In this document: one piece after another, positions 13,529-27,275 of the stretch
How the letters are laid out: every line of letters starts with the position of its first letter
Numbering within the stretch: position 1 is the first letter of the stretch
Source of the DNA: Acytostelium subglobosum LB1
Taxonomy: Eukaryota > Evosea > Eumycetozoa > Acytosteliales > Acytosteliaceae
Direction of reading: 5' to 3'
Assembly: GCF_000787575.1 (NCBI RefSeq)
Contig: NW_012236529.1
Coordinates: 62,001 to 126,000, forward strand
DNA length: 64,000 nucleotides
Notes under the pieces: generated by a model
Database searches by the model: none
Told to the model about the DNA's origin: nothing
The model's input: only the letters and a program-made list of their open reading frames with translations
Translations under genes and position numbers: made by a program

Positions 13529-14702
13529 CTATTTTATAAAGGCACAGGCCAACTTTGTAAATAACAGTGGATTCTCTGCATGTATCCAGTGACCAGTGTT
13601 TGGAATGATCTCAATGTTGGCATTGGGGAAGTAACGACGTATCAAGGGGAAGTCCTTCTCACGGATAAAGTTGGAGTTGCCACCGCCCAAAAACAGACAG
13701 TCACCCAAGTATCTTGCGCCAGTTGGTGCGGGGAATCTCGACAACTCACCAAGGTGCTCCAGCAATGAATCAACATTGACTCTCCATCTATATCCACCAT
13801 TCTCTCCATTTGTAAGATTAGTTAACAAGAATCGTCTTACAATTACATTCTAGATTGTGTTGTGTGGGAGGGTGGGGCGGGTGGAATGGTTCCAGAGTGT
13901 GTAAGTCAAAGTGATCAGACCGACTGATCAATACAAAAGGGGGGGTCTACTTACAGACTCGATAGGCTCAAAGTAACGCTCTGCCTCTGCTCTTGACTTT
14001 AGTGATGATACATCCAGTGCTTTCATTGCCAAGAGATAACGTCTAAAGTCATCCATGGTGTCACGAGTTAGATCATGTGGTGAGATATCAACGATCAGTA
14101 ACTTGTGCACGATCTCTGGATAGAACAGGGCATAGAGCATTGCAACCTTGCCACCCATGCTATGTCCGACCAATGAGAGATTCTTGATCTTCTTGTCATG
14201 TATCAACAGGTTCAGATCCTCAACCATCGCCAGCAAGTTAAACTCTGCAACATGTGGACTTGATCCATGACTTTAACGTGTGTGTCAATCAGTATGCGAT
14301 GTAATGTCTTGTCGATATTGATCAAACATACTTTCTTTGATCAACTTGGATCACATTGCAATTGGTCTCATTGGCAATCTTTGGAGATACTGATCTCCAA
14401 TTTGAGCCAGCACCAAACAGACCATGAAGTATAATAATGTTGTCCAAGTTATTGTTAATACCAACAGACTGAGCATTTGATGGGCTCATCACATGATATT
14501 CCAATGCCACTGGCTTGGGCCTATATTATGAACATGTTGGTTAGTCATTCATCCAATCATTCAATCAATCAATGACACATGAATCATACATTTGAGTAGA
14601 AGTGCAGTAACGTAATATCTGAGTTGTGGTGGTGAACCTTGGTTGGTAGACACAATGTCTACCAAGTCTTGAGATACGATTCAATGATGTAGATATAAAC
14701 AT
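13529..14702 (-). CDS. abhd11: ABHD11-like mitochondrial alpha/beta hydrolase
   Basis: Four exons (14702-14590, 14520-14332, 14270-13955, 13849-13529) give 312 residues. Exon 1 encodes an Arg/Ser/Thr-rich presequence without acids (MFISTSLNRISRLGRH), typical of mitochondrial import. The hydrolase has the oxyanion strand ILHGLFGAGSNW, an NHGSS turn, the nucleophile elbow GHSMGG, an aspartate region and the catalytic His in NTGHWIHAENP. ABHD11 in mammals protects the 2-oxoglutarate dehydrogenase complex from lipoyl damage and can hydrolyse acyl-lipids; the same role here is inferred. Intron 3 carries a run of seven G on the plus strand and a short C-rich patch. It is divergent from NUP98. Confidence 0.9.
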
Positions 14703-15047
14703 TGTTGTTATCTAATGTGTATCTGTATCTGTAATCTCATTCATGTCAATCTAGATTGAGACGAAGGGGGTTGACCAAGACTGACCAGCTCAGATCAACG
14801 TTGGCGCTTCTTTTTTTTCAACACACACATACGAAGAACATCAACTTTCAACCTTCCTTTCATCACGAAGTCTCTCTTCATTCATTCAAAGATAGACAGA
14901 TACACTACACTCACATACTTTTCTAATATATTTATTTAGATATTCGACGTTTATATATATATATAAGATTGTAGTATTATATTATAGCATTTCTATATAA
15001 ACATTGTGTTTGTGGAGTAAAAGTATCAGAAGCAGCAGCAGTACATA
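14703..15047. promoter_or_regulatory. Bidirectional promoter, ABHD11 / NUP98-96
   Basis: 345 bp between divergent starts. It contains GTTGGCGC (14800-14807, seven of eight bases of an E2F consensus) followed by a run of eight T, then a CA-rich leader and TA repeats close to the NUP98 start. Confidence 0.4.
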
Positions 15048-18000
15048 ATGGCATTCTTTAACAACTTCAACAAACCTGCTGCTACTGCCTCACCATTCTC
15101 AATAGGAGGTGGCACGAACTTTGGTGCTGCTGCTCCTCAGCAGACTGGAGGTATGTTTCATTCAATCGATCAATCAATCATAGATTGTTGAAACATCAGC
15201 AATCAATTACGAGTTTTAGATAAACTCGAGAATCTTGATCATCAACTAACTAATACACGTACATACATATAAACATACATATACATTATATATATATAAT
15301 ATAGGATTCGGAAACACAGGAGGTGGATTCGCAGGATTCGGCGCAACAGCTCAACCAACTTCAACGTTTGGAGGTGGATTTGGAACACAGACATCTACTG
15401 CCACACCTTTTGGTGCCTCGGGAGGATTCGGTGGTGCAACAGCTGCCCCTGCTTCAACTGGTTTTGGTGGCTTTGGTTCGGCAGCGACCTCTTCTACACC
15501 GTTTGGTACCGGTGGCGCTTCGTCATCCCCCTTTGGTGCAGCGACAACCCAACAACAAGCAGCTCCCTTTGGTGGCGGTGGTGCTGCAACCAGCACATTT
15601 AACGTATTTGGAAACTCTGGCTTTGGTGCAGGTGCAACTACACAACAACCTACATCAACATTCACATCAAACAGTAAGTGATTGATCAATTGATTGGTTG
15701 ATTCACTCATCGTACTTATTCAATCAAACATATACAACAGATCCATTCGGAGGAGCAACTAGTGCAACTACAACAAACTTTGGCTTTGGAGGCGCTCCAT
15801 CAACTCCAAGTCAAACATTCTCCCTTGGAACGACACCAGCCCCAACACAGACAACGGGATCAATGTTTGGTGGCTCGACAATGTTGGGTGCACCAGCCAC
15901 CTCTGCATCGACATTTGGCGGCTTTGGTGGCGCTCAACCATTCCAACAGCAGCAACAGCAACAACAACAGTTCAATATCACAGGCACCACCGAGCCAATC
16001 TACAGCAACACAGAGGACAAGTCCGCCAATGTAGTGCTGTGTGTCATCACGGCCATGGATGCATACAAGGATAAATCGATCGAGGAGCTCAGACTGATGG
16101 ACTACAAGAAGAAGGAGCAAGGTGGTGGTATGCAGGCCGGCAATGCCTTTGGCGCAATGACCACTCAGACTCAGATGTCCTCACCTTTTGGCAACTCAAT
16201 GGGCACGACCCTGGGCGCAGGAACAACCCTGGGTAGCGCCGGAACGACTCTGGGCGGAGGCACGTCCCTTGGCGGTGGAAGCTCCCTGTTTGGTTCGTCC
16301 TTGGGTGGAGGAACGTCACTGGGTGGATTTGGAACCAATCCATCGAGTGCCACGAACCCATTCGGGGCCACCACATCAATGGGCACAGGTAACACTGGCA
16401 TGCCATTTGGTGCCTCAAGCGCGACTACTGGCCAGTCGCAACCGTTTGGCGCATCATCCTCGCCATTTGGCGCCACAACACAGACCTCGACAACGTCACC
16501 ATTTGGCTCGACTCCCGCCACCACTGGCTCCAGTCTGTTCCAAGGATTTGGTGCCACAACACAGCAGGCTCCACAGACGCCATCGACCAATCTCTTTGGA
16601 GGCACATTCGGAAAGCCTGCCGCCACCGCTCAGCCCACCACCTCACTGTTTGGTGCCACAACCACACAACAGCCAGCAAACTCACTCTTTGGTGGTGGTG
16701 GCCTGACATCACAGCCGGCACAGAACACCACTTCGCCATTTGGTGCACAGACATCGACCAATCTCTTTGGAGGCCTTCAGCAACAACAACAACAACAACA
16801 GCAACAACAAAGCGCAGCACCATCGTTGGGCTCCACCTCCCTGTTTGGCTCAAGCACAGCACAACCAGCCACTAACAATCTATTTGGCATGGGACAGACA
16901 TCGAATGCACAGTCACTCTCGGCTCCCTCCTCAAGCCTGTTTGGTGGCCTAGGCAGCACAGGCAGCGGAACATCGTTTGGTGCACCAAGCACAAACAACC
17001 AACAACTTGGCAGCTCGGCAACACCATCGCTCTCACTCTCCTCGACGCCATCGACCGGCTTTGGATTGGGAGGAGGCGGCGGTGGTTTGTTTGGCAATAT
17101 GGGTGGCTCAAACACCCTGCTCGGCGCCAACTCATTCCAAACACAACCTCAACAACAATTCAACACCTCTGCCCTTGGCAACCAACCATCGATGATCATG
17201 GCCACGTCTCAACAGCAGCAACAACAGCAATCAGTACAAATCAACAACTCGATCACATCACAAGCACCTTACTACCCAGTGGCCCCACCACAAAACCTTC
17301 AAAGCCTCCTCAAAACAATCCAGGCATCGCCCTCCTCCTCGGTCTCGGCCGTCCAGGTCAAGCCATACCACACGTACACACCCAGGTCCTCTGCCAAGCT
17401 CGTGCCCCGTCGTGTTATCGGCTCGTCCAGTCACGGCGTAGACTTTGAAGAAGGCATCGGATCACAATCCGTCAACCTCCAAAACTCCACCTCCTCCACG
17501 GCCACGCCATCGCTCACGCTGGACAAGTTTGTAACAAAGTACAGCAAGACACTGAGCATCAACACTGCCAATGAGACCGAGGAGTCACTCAAGGGCAATG
17601 GCCCCTCTTCATCCTCACTCAACGGCTCATCCTCCTCCTCACACTCACTCTACCCCAACCTCAACCTCAACAACGAGTCCTCGTCATCATCATCGTTCTC
17701 CAAGTCGACTGCGCCACACTTGAACATCAACTCAGCATCTCCCCCAAAGGGCAACCACTTTAGCGACATGTCCAATGGCAGTGGCATTGGCAGTGGCAGT
17801 CTCAACGGAATGAACAACTCGTCATCAGGCCAGTCATCGTACACATCACCTGCACTGGGCACCAACCTGTCATCGGGCAGCGTTGGCATGCAATCCCCAG
17901 TGCTCACCAACAAGCAACAGATCAACAGCCATGCACCAAAGTTAACCAAGCCAACCTACTCCTGTCGCCCCCCCATTCAGGAGCTTCAAAAACTGTCCGA

Positions 18001-21000
18001 CAAGGAGCTGGCAAGTGTTCGCGACTTTATTATCGAGCGACAGGGCTATGGCTCCGTCCTGTTCCTGGGCGACGTTGATGTGCGCGACATTGACATTGAC
18101 TCGATCGTCACGATTGACACAAGAGAGATCTCGTTGTATCCAGACGACTCAAAGAAGCCACCCGTAGGACAGGGTCTGAATCGCAAGGCCATGGTCACAC
18201 TTGAGCAATGCTGGCCACTCAATGCCGATGGAAACTACCGTCGCTCAGATCTTGACCTGGCACGATACGAAGCGGCTCTCAAGAAACGAGCAAAGAAGGA
18301 CGAGATCCAGTTCCTAGAGTACGAGAGACAAACTGGCATTTGGAGATTCAAGGTGGAGCACTTTAGCAAGTACTCTGCTCCCGATGGATTGGACGACGAG
18401 TCACCCGCGATGGAGTACACACCAGTCAACCAAGCACAGCAATATCAGCAACAGCAGCAGGTTGAGGTGGCCAAGCAAAAGCCAAAGTTCTCTGCCACTG
18501 TGTCCTTTGACCTGGAGGACAGCAACGAGGGAATGTCACCAGTGCGTTCAATGGACGACGAGTATGAGGCCCCTCAAAAGAAGATCATCAAGACTCCATT
18601 CATCAAGAGAACCATCCCAATGCGTAGCATCGATAGAAGCAATGTATGTTTCCTCCCAGCTCCCAAGTTATAATCCAAGTTGACAACATTGACCTAACAT
18701 CTTCTTCGCACTCTTATCAACAACAAACAGGAGGGATTATTCACAGTCGATACAACATCTGGCCAATCCAACGATACCTTCCAATCACTTGTTTTTGACA
18801 ACAGTCCTTTGTCCTCGCCTACTCTCCACAAAGGTTTGTACAGTTGAGCGAGTTGATCAATCAATCAGCCTACATATATCAACAACAACAACCACATCAA
18901 CAATCATACATACATCACAAACAACATCGATTCGACAACATCCCGACATACACATACACATACACAGACAATAAACGTTAACCAAAGTACCTTACTTTCA
19001 TATATGTAACCTATAGTGCAAAGAAGACTGTCTCCTCCATTTGGCCAGAAGCAATTGATGATACAGCAACAGGATGCCCTTCAACAATCCCGTCAGGACT
19101 ACCCAATGCAGCCAACATCAATGTTCAACTCATCATCATCCAAAGTCGTTGTCCCAGCACAGAAGAAGATGTCGCCCGCCTCCACCATGGCCAAGTCCAA
19201 CGAACAGGTTGTGCCATCAGTCAAGCTCATTGAGGACCCATTTGCCCGTGCAAAGATCGACTCCAAGACATTGGACTTGTACGTGGCCAACAAGGACTCT
19301 GTCACCAAGGCATTGGTTCCAGCATCTCACCAGATGGTCGACGCCTCATTGAACATGAGAAGATCATTCAGAGTGGGCTGGGGTCCCAATGGACAATTGG
19401 CACTGCCACACAAGACCTCGCTCAAGACATTGATCGTCCAAAAGAAGCTGACCAAGTCGTCTGTCTCTAGCAACTCAATCGTCGAGCATCTCAAGAGCCA
19501 TCTGACCAACTCGAGTGTCTCTTCCAAGGACAACAGGGCAGGTTGGTTCACACTGTCCCATGTCCAGGATCAGCTGGCAGCACAGACACACAACAAGGAT
19601 ATCAGCGATGTGTCGGGTCGCATCTGGAGACTGGTCACTGCGCTCTGGGGAACAGACATGAAGCCATCGACCCTGCAATACAGTGAGGAAATGAAGAGAA
19701 GACTTAATCTCAACCAATGGTTGAAGGAGGTGATCGCACCCATCGTCGAGAAGGAACTCAAGGACTCAAAGAAATCGCCCAATGCCTCCCATCTCGATGC
19801 CATCTTTAGTCATCTCTCTGGCAAGCAGATCAGCGAGTCGACATCATGCGCGTCCAACAACAAAGATCATCGTCTGGCCGTCATGATGTCACAGGTATGG
19901 GCTGCAGCCCACACCAAGGATCTGTTGAGGGAGCAAATGACTCAATGGAGCGAGCAAGGTATGCTGGACACTTTTGAGCCAAAGCGTGTGGAGATCCTCA
20001 ACTTGATCTCTGGAGACATTGACCATGTCTACAAGAATGTCAACGATTGGTACAGATGTTTCGCCATCAACTTCTGGTACAAGTACACATTCAACTCGCC
20101 ATTGCCAGACATCATCAACTCTTACGAAGACTCGTTCCAGAAGAGCGCCTCTACCGCACCCGTCCCTCACTACATGGCCAACCAAAGGAGATCAATGTCG
20201 AGGAATGAGTACCTGGACACCTGCTACCTGCTCCTCAAGCTCTTTGGTCTAAGCAGATTCGACCGATTCGACACAATCTTCTACCCCGAGAACACCACAC
20301 CAGACATCCTCGACTACAGTCTCTCGTGGAACCTGTTCACCGTGCTGCAAGCACTGCCTCAGTTGAATAAGCAGCCAGACATCTCCAATCAACCACTTCT
20401 GCATTGCTCATTCGCATCCCAGCTCGAGCACATTGGACTCTGGCAGTGGGCAGTCTATGTCCTCTCGCACATTCCCGACAGACATTGCTTCCTGAGGGAG
20501 GAAGCTATGAAGTCATTGATCTCCAGACACGTGCACACTATGAAGACCAACGACCGAGTGTTCCTCACCAACAGTCTTCTCATCCCAGCAGTGTGGATCG
20601 ACGAATGCCTCTCCTGGAGCCTTGGATACGAACATCAATCTGATCAGTTTGCCTACTTGATGAAGTCTGGTCAGTACTCAGCGGCGCACGACCTGGTCCT
20701 TGAGGACTTTGGACCAAACTACATCATAACGTCACAGCACAACAACCTGCGCGATCTTCTCAGGAGGTTCCAGGGTCACATCGACACGATTGCCACATGG
20801 AAGGTTGGTGGTGCAATCTTCCAAGACTACCTTCACATCTCAATGCAGATCAGAGAGTGTCTGGAAGAGATCAGTACCATTTCCAACCAAACAGTTCACC
20901 AGAACAACAAGGAAAAGCTAAGAGAGCTTACCATGCGCGCCACCTCACTCTGTTCAGAAATCAGCCATCTGACAACAACCAACTATGTCAAGAATGCTTC

Positions 21001-21308
21001 AAAGCTCTACAAGTATGTTGTAATACCTCTTAGATGAACGTATCAGACACTAACCAACATTTCTTTATCTATCTAGGGTTGCACTGTCCGAGATCTCACG
21101 TGGCTTGATGGCCTATTTGAAGAGTGCTTATGAGTTGCTGTCCGAGTTTGAGGGTCAAACAAACTCAAACAACAACATGTTCCCAGCTTCAGAGATCACA
21201 TCACTCCTAAAGCCACTGCCAATCACCGATGACTATCGTGTTGGACAACTCGATTTCGTTGCCAAACAATGTCAAGACTCTATTCTAAACGCTGTCTACT
21301 CACAATAA
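15048..21308 (+). CDS. nup98: NUP98-NUP96 nucleoporin precursor
   Basis: Six exons (15048-15150, 15305-15673, 15741-18643, 18731-18833, 19017-21012, 21077-21308) give 1901 residues. The first 880 residues are FG/GLFG-type repeats (GFG, FGA, LFG), interrupted at about 234-285 by a GLEBS motif (ITAMDAYKDKSIEELRLMDY) that binds Rae1/Gle2. The autoproteolytic domain spans about 897-1031 and ends VEHFSKYS; cleavage between Phe and Ser of HFS is known for this family and would release NUP98 (about 1031 residues) and NUP96 (about 870). The NUP96 part is an alpha-helical scaffold of the Y complex. FG repeats form the permeability barrier of the nuclear pore. Codon use is C-rich. The downstream introns hold CTAAC or ACTAAC. 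Confidence 0.96.
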
Positions 21309-21397
21309 ATCAATCACAAGTAGTTATATTTATATTTATGTGTGTGACTAATAATACAACATATAACAATAGGTTTATTCACAAGTAGGTGTTATAA

Positions 21398-24116
21398 TTA
21401 TAATACAATAGGTGTTGTAGGAGGCAACTGGATGGTATATGGATTTGGTTCAGCGGTCATTGATTGTTTGGAGAACAATTGGGAGGTCCTCAGGAACTTG
21501 GAGTTTGGTTCTGGACAGTCGGGCAAATCCATAACAAAGTCCAAACAGATGCTGAACTCTTGAGCCTCGTGGTTATCAATTCCTTGTACTTGCAATGATT
21601 TGATAATACTTGGATCAATCTCGTCATCCTGGTTCTTAGAGTTGTATGTTAACAATAATATTGCCAACTGGGTCAATCTCAAGGATGGACATATCTCCTT
21701 GCGTGTAGACTCCTCCAAAAGTGATTGCTTGTCAATCATCAATACGTTTAGCAATTGTAGAATTCTAAACATCTCACTCCTAAGTTGGTTCGAAGAGTAA
21801 AATAATTGTTAGTTATTTGATATGGAGAACTAGTTCCATAATATAGTACACATACTTGAATAGGACAAAGCTGGCGATCTGATTGTGTTCTGATATCCAC
21901 TGAGTCACTGAGCAAATGAATAGTTTGACATTGATGGCGTATTCAAAGTTGGAGTGCTCAACATCACAGAGGAAGAGATTGCACAGGTATCCAGAGGTGT
22001 AGTTGAACACCTGCTTGAATATGGCTGAACAAACAGACTCGTATGGTACACGCTTCTCCACGAAATCATAAGTATCCACCATGAAGTCAGTGAAAATCGT
22101 AGAGTTGTTGAACTCCTTGCCATCCATTGAATGTACCACCTGTGCCAGTACTTCATCCAGTTCAGTTCTTAGATTCCTCCATAGTTGCTTCCAGAACTTT
22201 TGATAGTATCCATGAAGCTTGTACTCCATCGACTTGAGTTTCTTCACCTCTGGATGATTGAGTGCCACACCATAGTTCTTGATACGTTGATTATACATAT
22301 AGTTCATCAAGTACCAGAAGTTAAGGCTGTTGGATAGCCAATAGCAAGATGTCTCCTTATCCATGTTGTCGGTCTACAAAAATGATATTACATGTTAGTA
22401 ATGCACACATATGAAGATATTGATTGAATGAACCTACCAAGGATAAATAACCTATTGACTGGATGACCTTCTCAAAGTACATCAATGACTCTTGGTTAAC
22501 ATCATTCGACTCGAATAGACACTTGTGGACAATCAACGATGAGACTGGTACGCCATCCATATACTCTGGCTTTTTGTTAAGGATTACATCCTCATTGAGA
22601 TATGTGTTCTTCTCTATAAATATAACAATGTCAGTACTTATGCACTCGTTCATTCAATATATTACTTCCAGAACTTACCTTCATCGACAGCTATTCTTTG
22701 GAACAACACTGTTTGAATAGGCATATCAGATTCCTCCTTCAAAGGACTGGCCGCTACCACTTCCTCCTTCAATGGACTAGGCTTCTCAAAGTCTGATTGG
22801 GAACTATTAGTATATATCTCTTATTATACGTTTGATTGAATACTTACTCAGTTTGGAACTGTGACGAAGCAGTCCAATTGAGTGTCTTCTTGTGAATACC
22901 TTGGGATGTGCTCTAAGATTCAAATAGTTAGCTTATGAGATATTACTTGGTTGAAATTGGTATACATACGGTTTAAAGAAGTTGTCAGCACTCTTGCTAC
23001 ATACATCCCTTCGCAAAGGTATATCATTGAATGATATGGTTCGATCAGTCAATGTTGGCTTGGGATGTATGGCAAGTGGTGCTGGTACACCCAATGATGT
23101 ACTGATTGATGGTGACTGTGATCCACTGCTACCAACACTAGAGGCCATATCAGACATGATTGTCTGTCTCTCCTTTAGTGGATTGGTAGATGGTCTCTCC
23201 TCTCTGTCTGATTCTTCAAGATCCACACTCTCCAGAGTGTCTGATCTGACACTCTGAGGTGAGGACACAGAGACCTTCTCATCTTCATGTCTGTAAGTAC
23301 CTCCACCACTGTTGCTGCTACCAGTCAATGTGAATTCGAATGGATCACCCTCTTGACTTTGATGCAATGGTCTATCTTTACAGAACTCCAAGTTTGACTC
23401 GCACAACTCTGGTTCAATGGATAATGATGTGATTGGTATCCTCTTATCCGACTCTCTGCTGATGAAACTATTAAGTTCCCTATTGTATTTATCCTCATCA
23501 ACATGGAAACTAAATATATTATATATTGTTAGTGATCATGAATTATAAATTGAATAATAAATTACTTACGTTGAATCTGATCCTGGATGAGCAGAGGCAA
23601 TAAACTCGATGTATGGTTTGAATGACTCTGACTTTATACCTCTCATGATTGAGTTGTATAGTCTTGGCTTTGAACTCTCATCCTTCTTGACGAAATGTGC
23701 CAAGTCAATCTGGAGCAATGCAATGTTGGTCTCCTTCTTCTTCTCATACTATAATATAATAATATTAGTTAGTGTTTAATTCCAAGGAACATAATTAATT
23801 AAATAATAATTACCTTTCTAAGATATAGAGATAGCCTCTTTGAAGCAACATCATGATCACCATCATTGATAAAGTTGCATGGTATTTTGAATATACCAGT
23901 TGGATGCAATGCACCAGATTGATCTGGTCTCAACTCTGAGGACACACCTTTACATGAACCTCTTCTCCAATAAATATCAAAGTAACAGTCGTCTGAACTT
24001 TGTTGTGGCAATAATAATTCCTCAGCCAATTGTTCAATCAAGTCTATCTTGAGTAAAATGACAAATGGTTGTACATTCCTCTTATTCTTCTTGGTCTTGA
24101 ATATCTTTAATGGCAT
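21398..24116 (-). CDS. NT-type C2 domain plus DIL (dilute) domain protein
   Basis: About ten small exons; the clearest are 24116-23814, 23748 to about 23575, about 23513-22980, 22655 to about 22440, about 22375-21860, and 21790-21398. The N terminus (MPLKIFKTKKNKRN) begins an NT-C2 domain of the EEIG1/EHBP1 type, with strands QPFVILLKIDL, CYFDIYWRRG and IFKIPCNF. A Ser/Thr/Glu-rich linker follows (about residues 190-430). The C-terminal half matches DIL domains of myosin V and afadin: CYWLSNSLNFWYLM, YYQKFWKQLWRNLRTELDEVL, and a final helical part SEMFRILQLLNVL to TPIVL. Family knowledge suggests membrane binding by C2 and cargo or Rab binding by DIL; the partner is unknown. Exon borders in the middle are approximate. 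The gene ends tail-to-tail with NUP98-96 (about 90 bp). Confidence 0.78.
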
Positions 24117-25075
24117 TCTCTTCCTGATGTTTTAATTATTTAAATAATAATAATAATAATTTAATGATTGACTGAAGAGATGTGATATGATAGTAATGAT
24201 ACAGATTGTTTGATCGGGGTGGTGCGTAGCGATTACAATTGCAATAGAATGAAAGAGTGTGTATGATGATGATGAGATGATTAATATTTACAGATAATTA
24301 ATTAATGGTATGATCAATTTAATAATAGTACTAACCAATACATCAATCAACAGTAAGGGTAATTTGGTCCGAATCACCTTGACCAGTTTACATCAGCGAC
24401 AACCACCTCCCTATCCTAACAACAAACAACAAACAATATTAATGTGTGTGATAACATTGTTGTTGTTTGATGGGGAAAAGAAGAAAGTTGGCTGATCACA
24501 TGACGGTATCCAACCATCCAATGATACCAACCATCCTGTTCAACATCTATTGGCATTGCCAAAATTAGGTGACCAACAATAATGTGACTTTCAATTGGTT
24601 GGTTGTGTGAGTGTGTTTGTGTGGGAAAACCGACAAACGACCTCTACAGTGTTGAGTGCCACCCAATTACTTAGAGATTAGATCAATCAATTGATTGATT
24701 GTTGATAGTGGTTGGACATCATCTGTTGAGTGTGTGTTGTGTGGTGTGTGTGTTGTGTGTTGATGATACAGGTGTTATAGGTGATGACATACGGTATGAT
24801 GTGGGTATCAGCTGACAGACATGTGTGTTGAGTGTGTGTGATCATACCTCTTGGTGATGGATCGAGTGTAGATGGTTTGGTTGACCAATGCCTTTGACCC
24901 ATCATCTCCCGATATCTAGATCATACTTGTAACATCACTCTTAATATCAACAAACCCAGACGATCGAATAGTTATGTATCTGTTTGTGTTTGAATGATTG
25001 ATTGATTGATTAAAGTATAACTATGAAGATGATTGGTGGTTTTCATTGAATATTGTTGGGCACTATCTTAAATTA
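24117..25075. other. Intergenic, 0.96 kb, no gene seen
   Basis: Lies upstream of the C2/DIL gene and downstream of the carrier gene. It holds TG/TGTG-rich stretches at 24724-24840, an ATTGATTGATTGATT run near 24995 and AAT repeats near 24140. Short open frames here have no coding character. Confidence 0.5.
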
Positions 25076-26997
25076 TCATTGGGTAGTGTTGTTGTTATCA
25101 CCATTGCTAGTTCTAATGTTGTTGTTGTTGTTGTTGTAGTTGTAGTTGCTGTTGATACTTGTTCTGTTGACTACTACACGCTCATCGTCAGATGAGTTAT
25201 TCTCGTCATCTTGATCGTCATCGTCGTCCGATGTCTCCATTGGTGACAGACCAATGACACTCATGCCAGGTGCCTGTGGTTGTGTTCCATCGTCATCTGC
25301 CAGTGACGACGAAGACTTCTTTCCACGACGACGTGACAGATCAGCATTTCTCTCAAGCATCTGCTTCAACTTGACAAATATGACGTTGGCAAACAGTATT
25401 CCAATCATCCATAATGGGAACAATGCCAGATAAGTGTTCAGACCCGAGAAGAATCCCTTTATACCCTCTCTACGGTATATAGTCACCACTGTCTTGATGA
25501 ATCCAATGTTCCTAATGTTCAATCTGACCTTTACAACTGTATTGTTGTATGAATGTATGAGTGTATATGTTAGTCCAGCTCGCTCACTTCATTCAATCAA
25601 TCAATCATCTGATGATTACCTGTAAGTATATAATCCAATAATACTCTTAGACAGAGCAATATGATCTGTGCTGGTGACTTCTCATTCGGAGAGAATGGTC
25701 CTCTCTTGCTGCTCGTGACCAAATGATTATCACACTTCTTGTATATCCACTCAAGCAGTGCCTTCATCACAACGACCTCCCATCCCTAAGTAGTAGCATG
25801 TTAGTCCAACTGTGTCGTTTAAACGCTTTCCAACGATATTAAGATGTAAATACATACAGCATATAATCCACTGATTATACCCTCATTCTTGCAGATACCA
25901 CCAAGAGTGCAGTCATTGATGTAGTGTAGATTGTCTGCCGCTTTGTAGAATCTATGTACAATGAGTCGGGTCATTAGGACGTCTAGGGGTAGAGTGAATG
26001 CATTCTTGACGCCAGATATCAAGAGATCCACTAGTTTGCCAATGCGCTGTCGACGCTCAATGCTGGTGACGCTGGCATTGCCCGTGGGGGTGTTGAACGA
26101 GGCGTTGACAAAGCGCTGCGTAAAGTTGGCAATGATCACCACCATGTTGTGCGCCAAGTAGACCAGACCGCCATCGTATATGTGTGTGCCCTTCTGCTTG
26201 AACAGTCTCCAGAGACTCTCGCTGGTGAACGCCAGTGACGACTGTGGTTGCTGATTCATCTGCTGAGGCATGGGGAAAGGTATGCCGATGGGCTGAGGTT
26301 GTGGCGTCGGGTTGGCCTGGATGAAGGTGGTCAACGCATGCACGGGGAACTCTATTGGATGGAATAGCAGCTTGCTGCAGGCCAGTGATATCCACTGCAA
26401 GATCACATCAAACACTGTGTCCTGTGTCTCATTGATGGCTATATCCCTTCTCTCTTCCTCTGTCTTGCCACCACCAGGAGTGTTTCCTGCACTGTTTGGT
26501 CTACTCCTTCTATTTGTAGTGTACTTTATCACAGGTGGTTGATTGACATTGTTTGGTATGTGTTGTTGATGTTGAGGTTGTTGCTGTTGTTGTTGATACT
26601 GTTGTGGAGGATAATGTTGTTGTTGTTGATGCTGCTGCTGAGTATGATGAAGTTGTTGTTGTTGTTGTTGTTGAATGTGATGATCTTGTTCTTGATCGAT
26701 AGTATGTACATTATTATGATTGATTGAAGTATGTTGCTGTTGATGTTGTTGTTCATCTTGATGCTGAGGTACAACATCGTCATGTTGTTGCTCGATATGT
26801 GGTTGATCTTGTCTGTCTAGATCACTGTCTACATCTTGTTGTTGTTGTTGTTGTTGTTGTTGTTCAACATTGTGTTGAGTCATCTGATGCTCTTCAGGTT
26901 GTTGTTGTTGATGCTGTTCCTCCTGATGATGATTGATTACGTTATCATCAGAAGTAGTTGGAGCTGAAACATTATCATTTGTTGTTTCGTTCTCCAT
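25076..26997 (-). CDS. Divergent mitochondrial carrier family protein
   Basis: Three exons (26997-25858, 25785-25620, 25536-25076) give 588 residues. The first 150 residues are His/Gln-rich low complexity. The rest resembles a degenerate mitochondrial solute carrier: a segment with helices around VFDVILQWISLACSKLLFHP, then LPLDVLMTRLIVHRF with the PLD...R type signature, LGGICKNEGIISGLYA, and IYRREGIKGFFSGLNTYL, which is the carrier repeat end motif (EGxxGFxxG). The C-terminal tail is acidic and Asn-rich. Substrate unknown. The PX[DE]XX[KR] signatures are only partly kept, as in SLC25A46-type or MTCH-type outer-membrane relatives, so transport is not certain. The extended Gln/His N terminus makes it about twice the usual carrier length. 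Confidence 0.8.
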
Positions 26998-27275
26998 ATC
27001 TATCTATATATCTTATATTAATATTATATCTATATTATATGTTGCAAGTTATAAAGTGTAAACAACAACATTGAATGAATGAATTGGCAAGAGATCACCA
27101 CTAAAATGACGAAGTTCGTTAAACATTGAAACAATGTTTTAATTCAAATTAATTTTGATTCTCACAAAGTTGTGTGTTGTTGGATGGATGTGTGTTGCCA
27201 ACCCTCGTCTGTGAAAGCGCAAGAGTTCAACATCCAGTATCACTTAGCCCTATCCCAACCGCATCAGAATATACA

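Noticed and set aside
24687-24905. Open frame rich in His/Thr
   Set aside because: It reads through TG/CA repeats in an intergenic gap and has no coding character.
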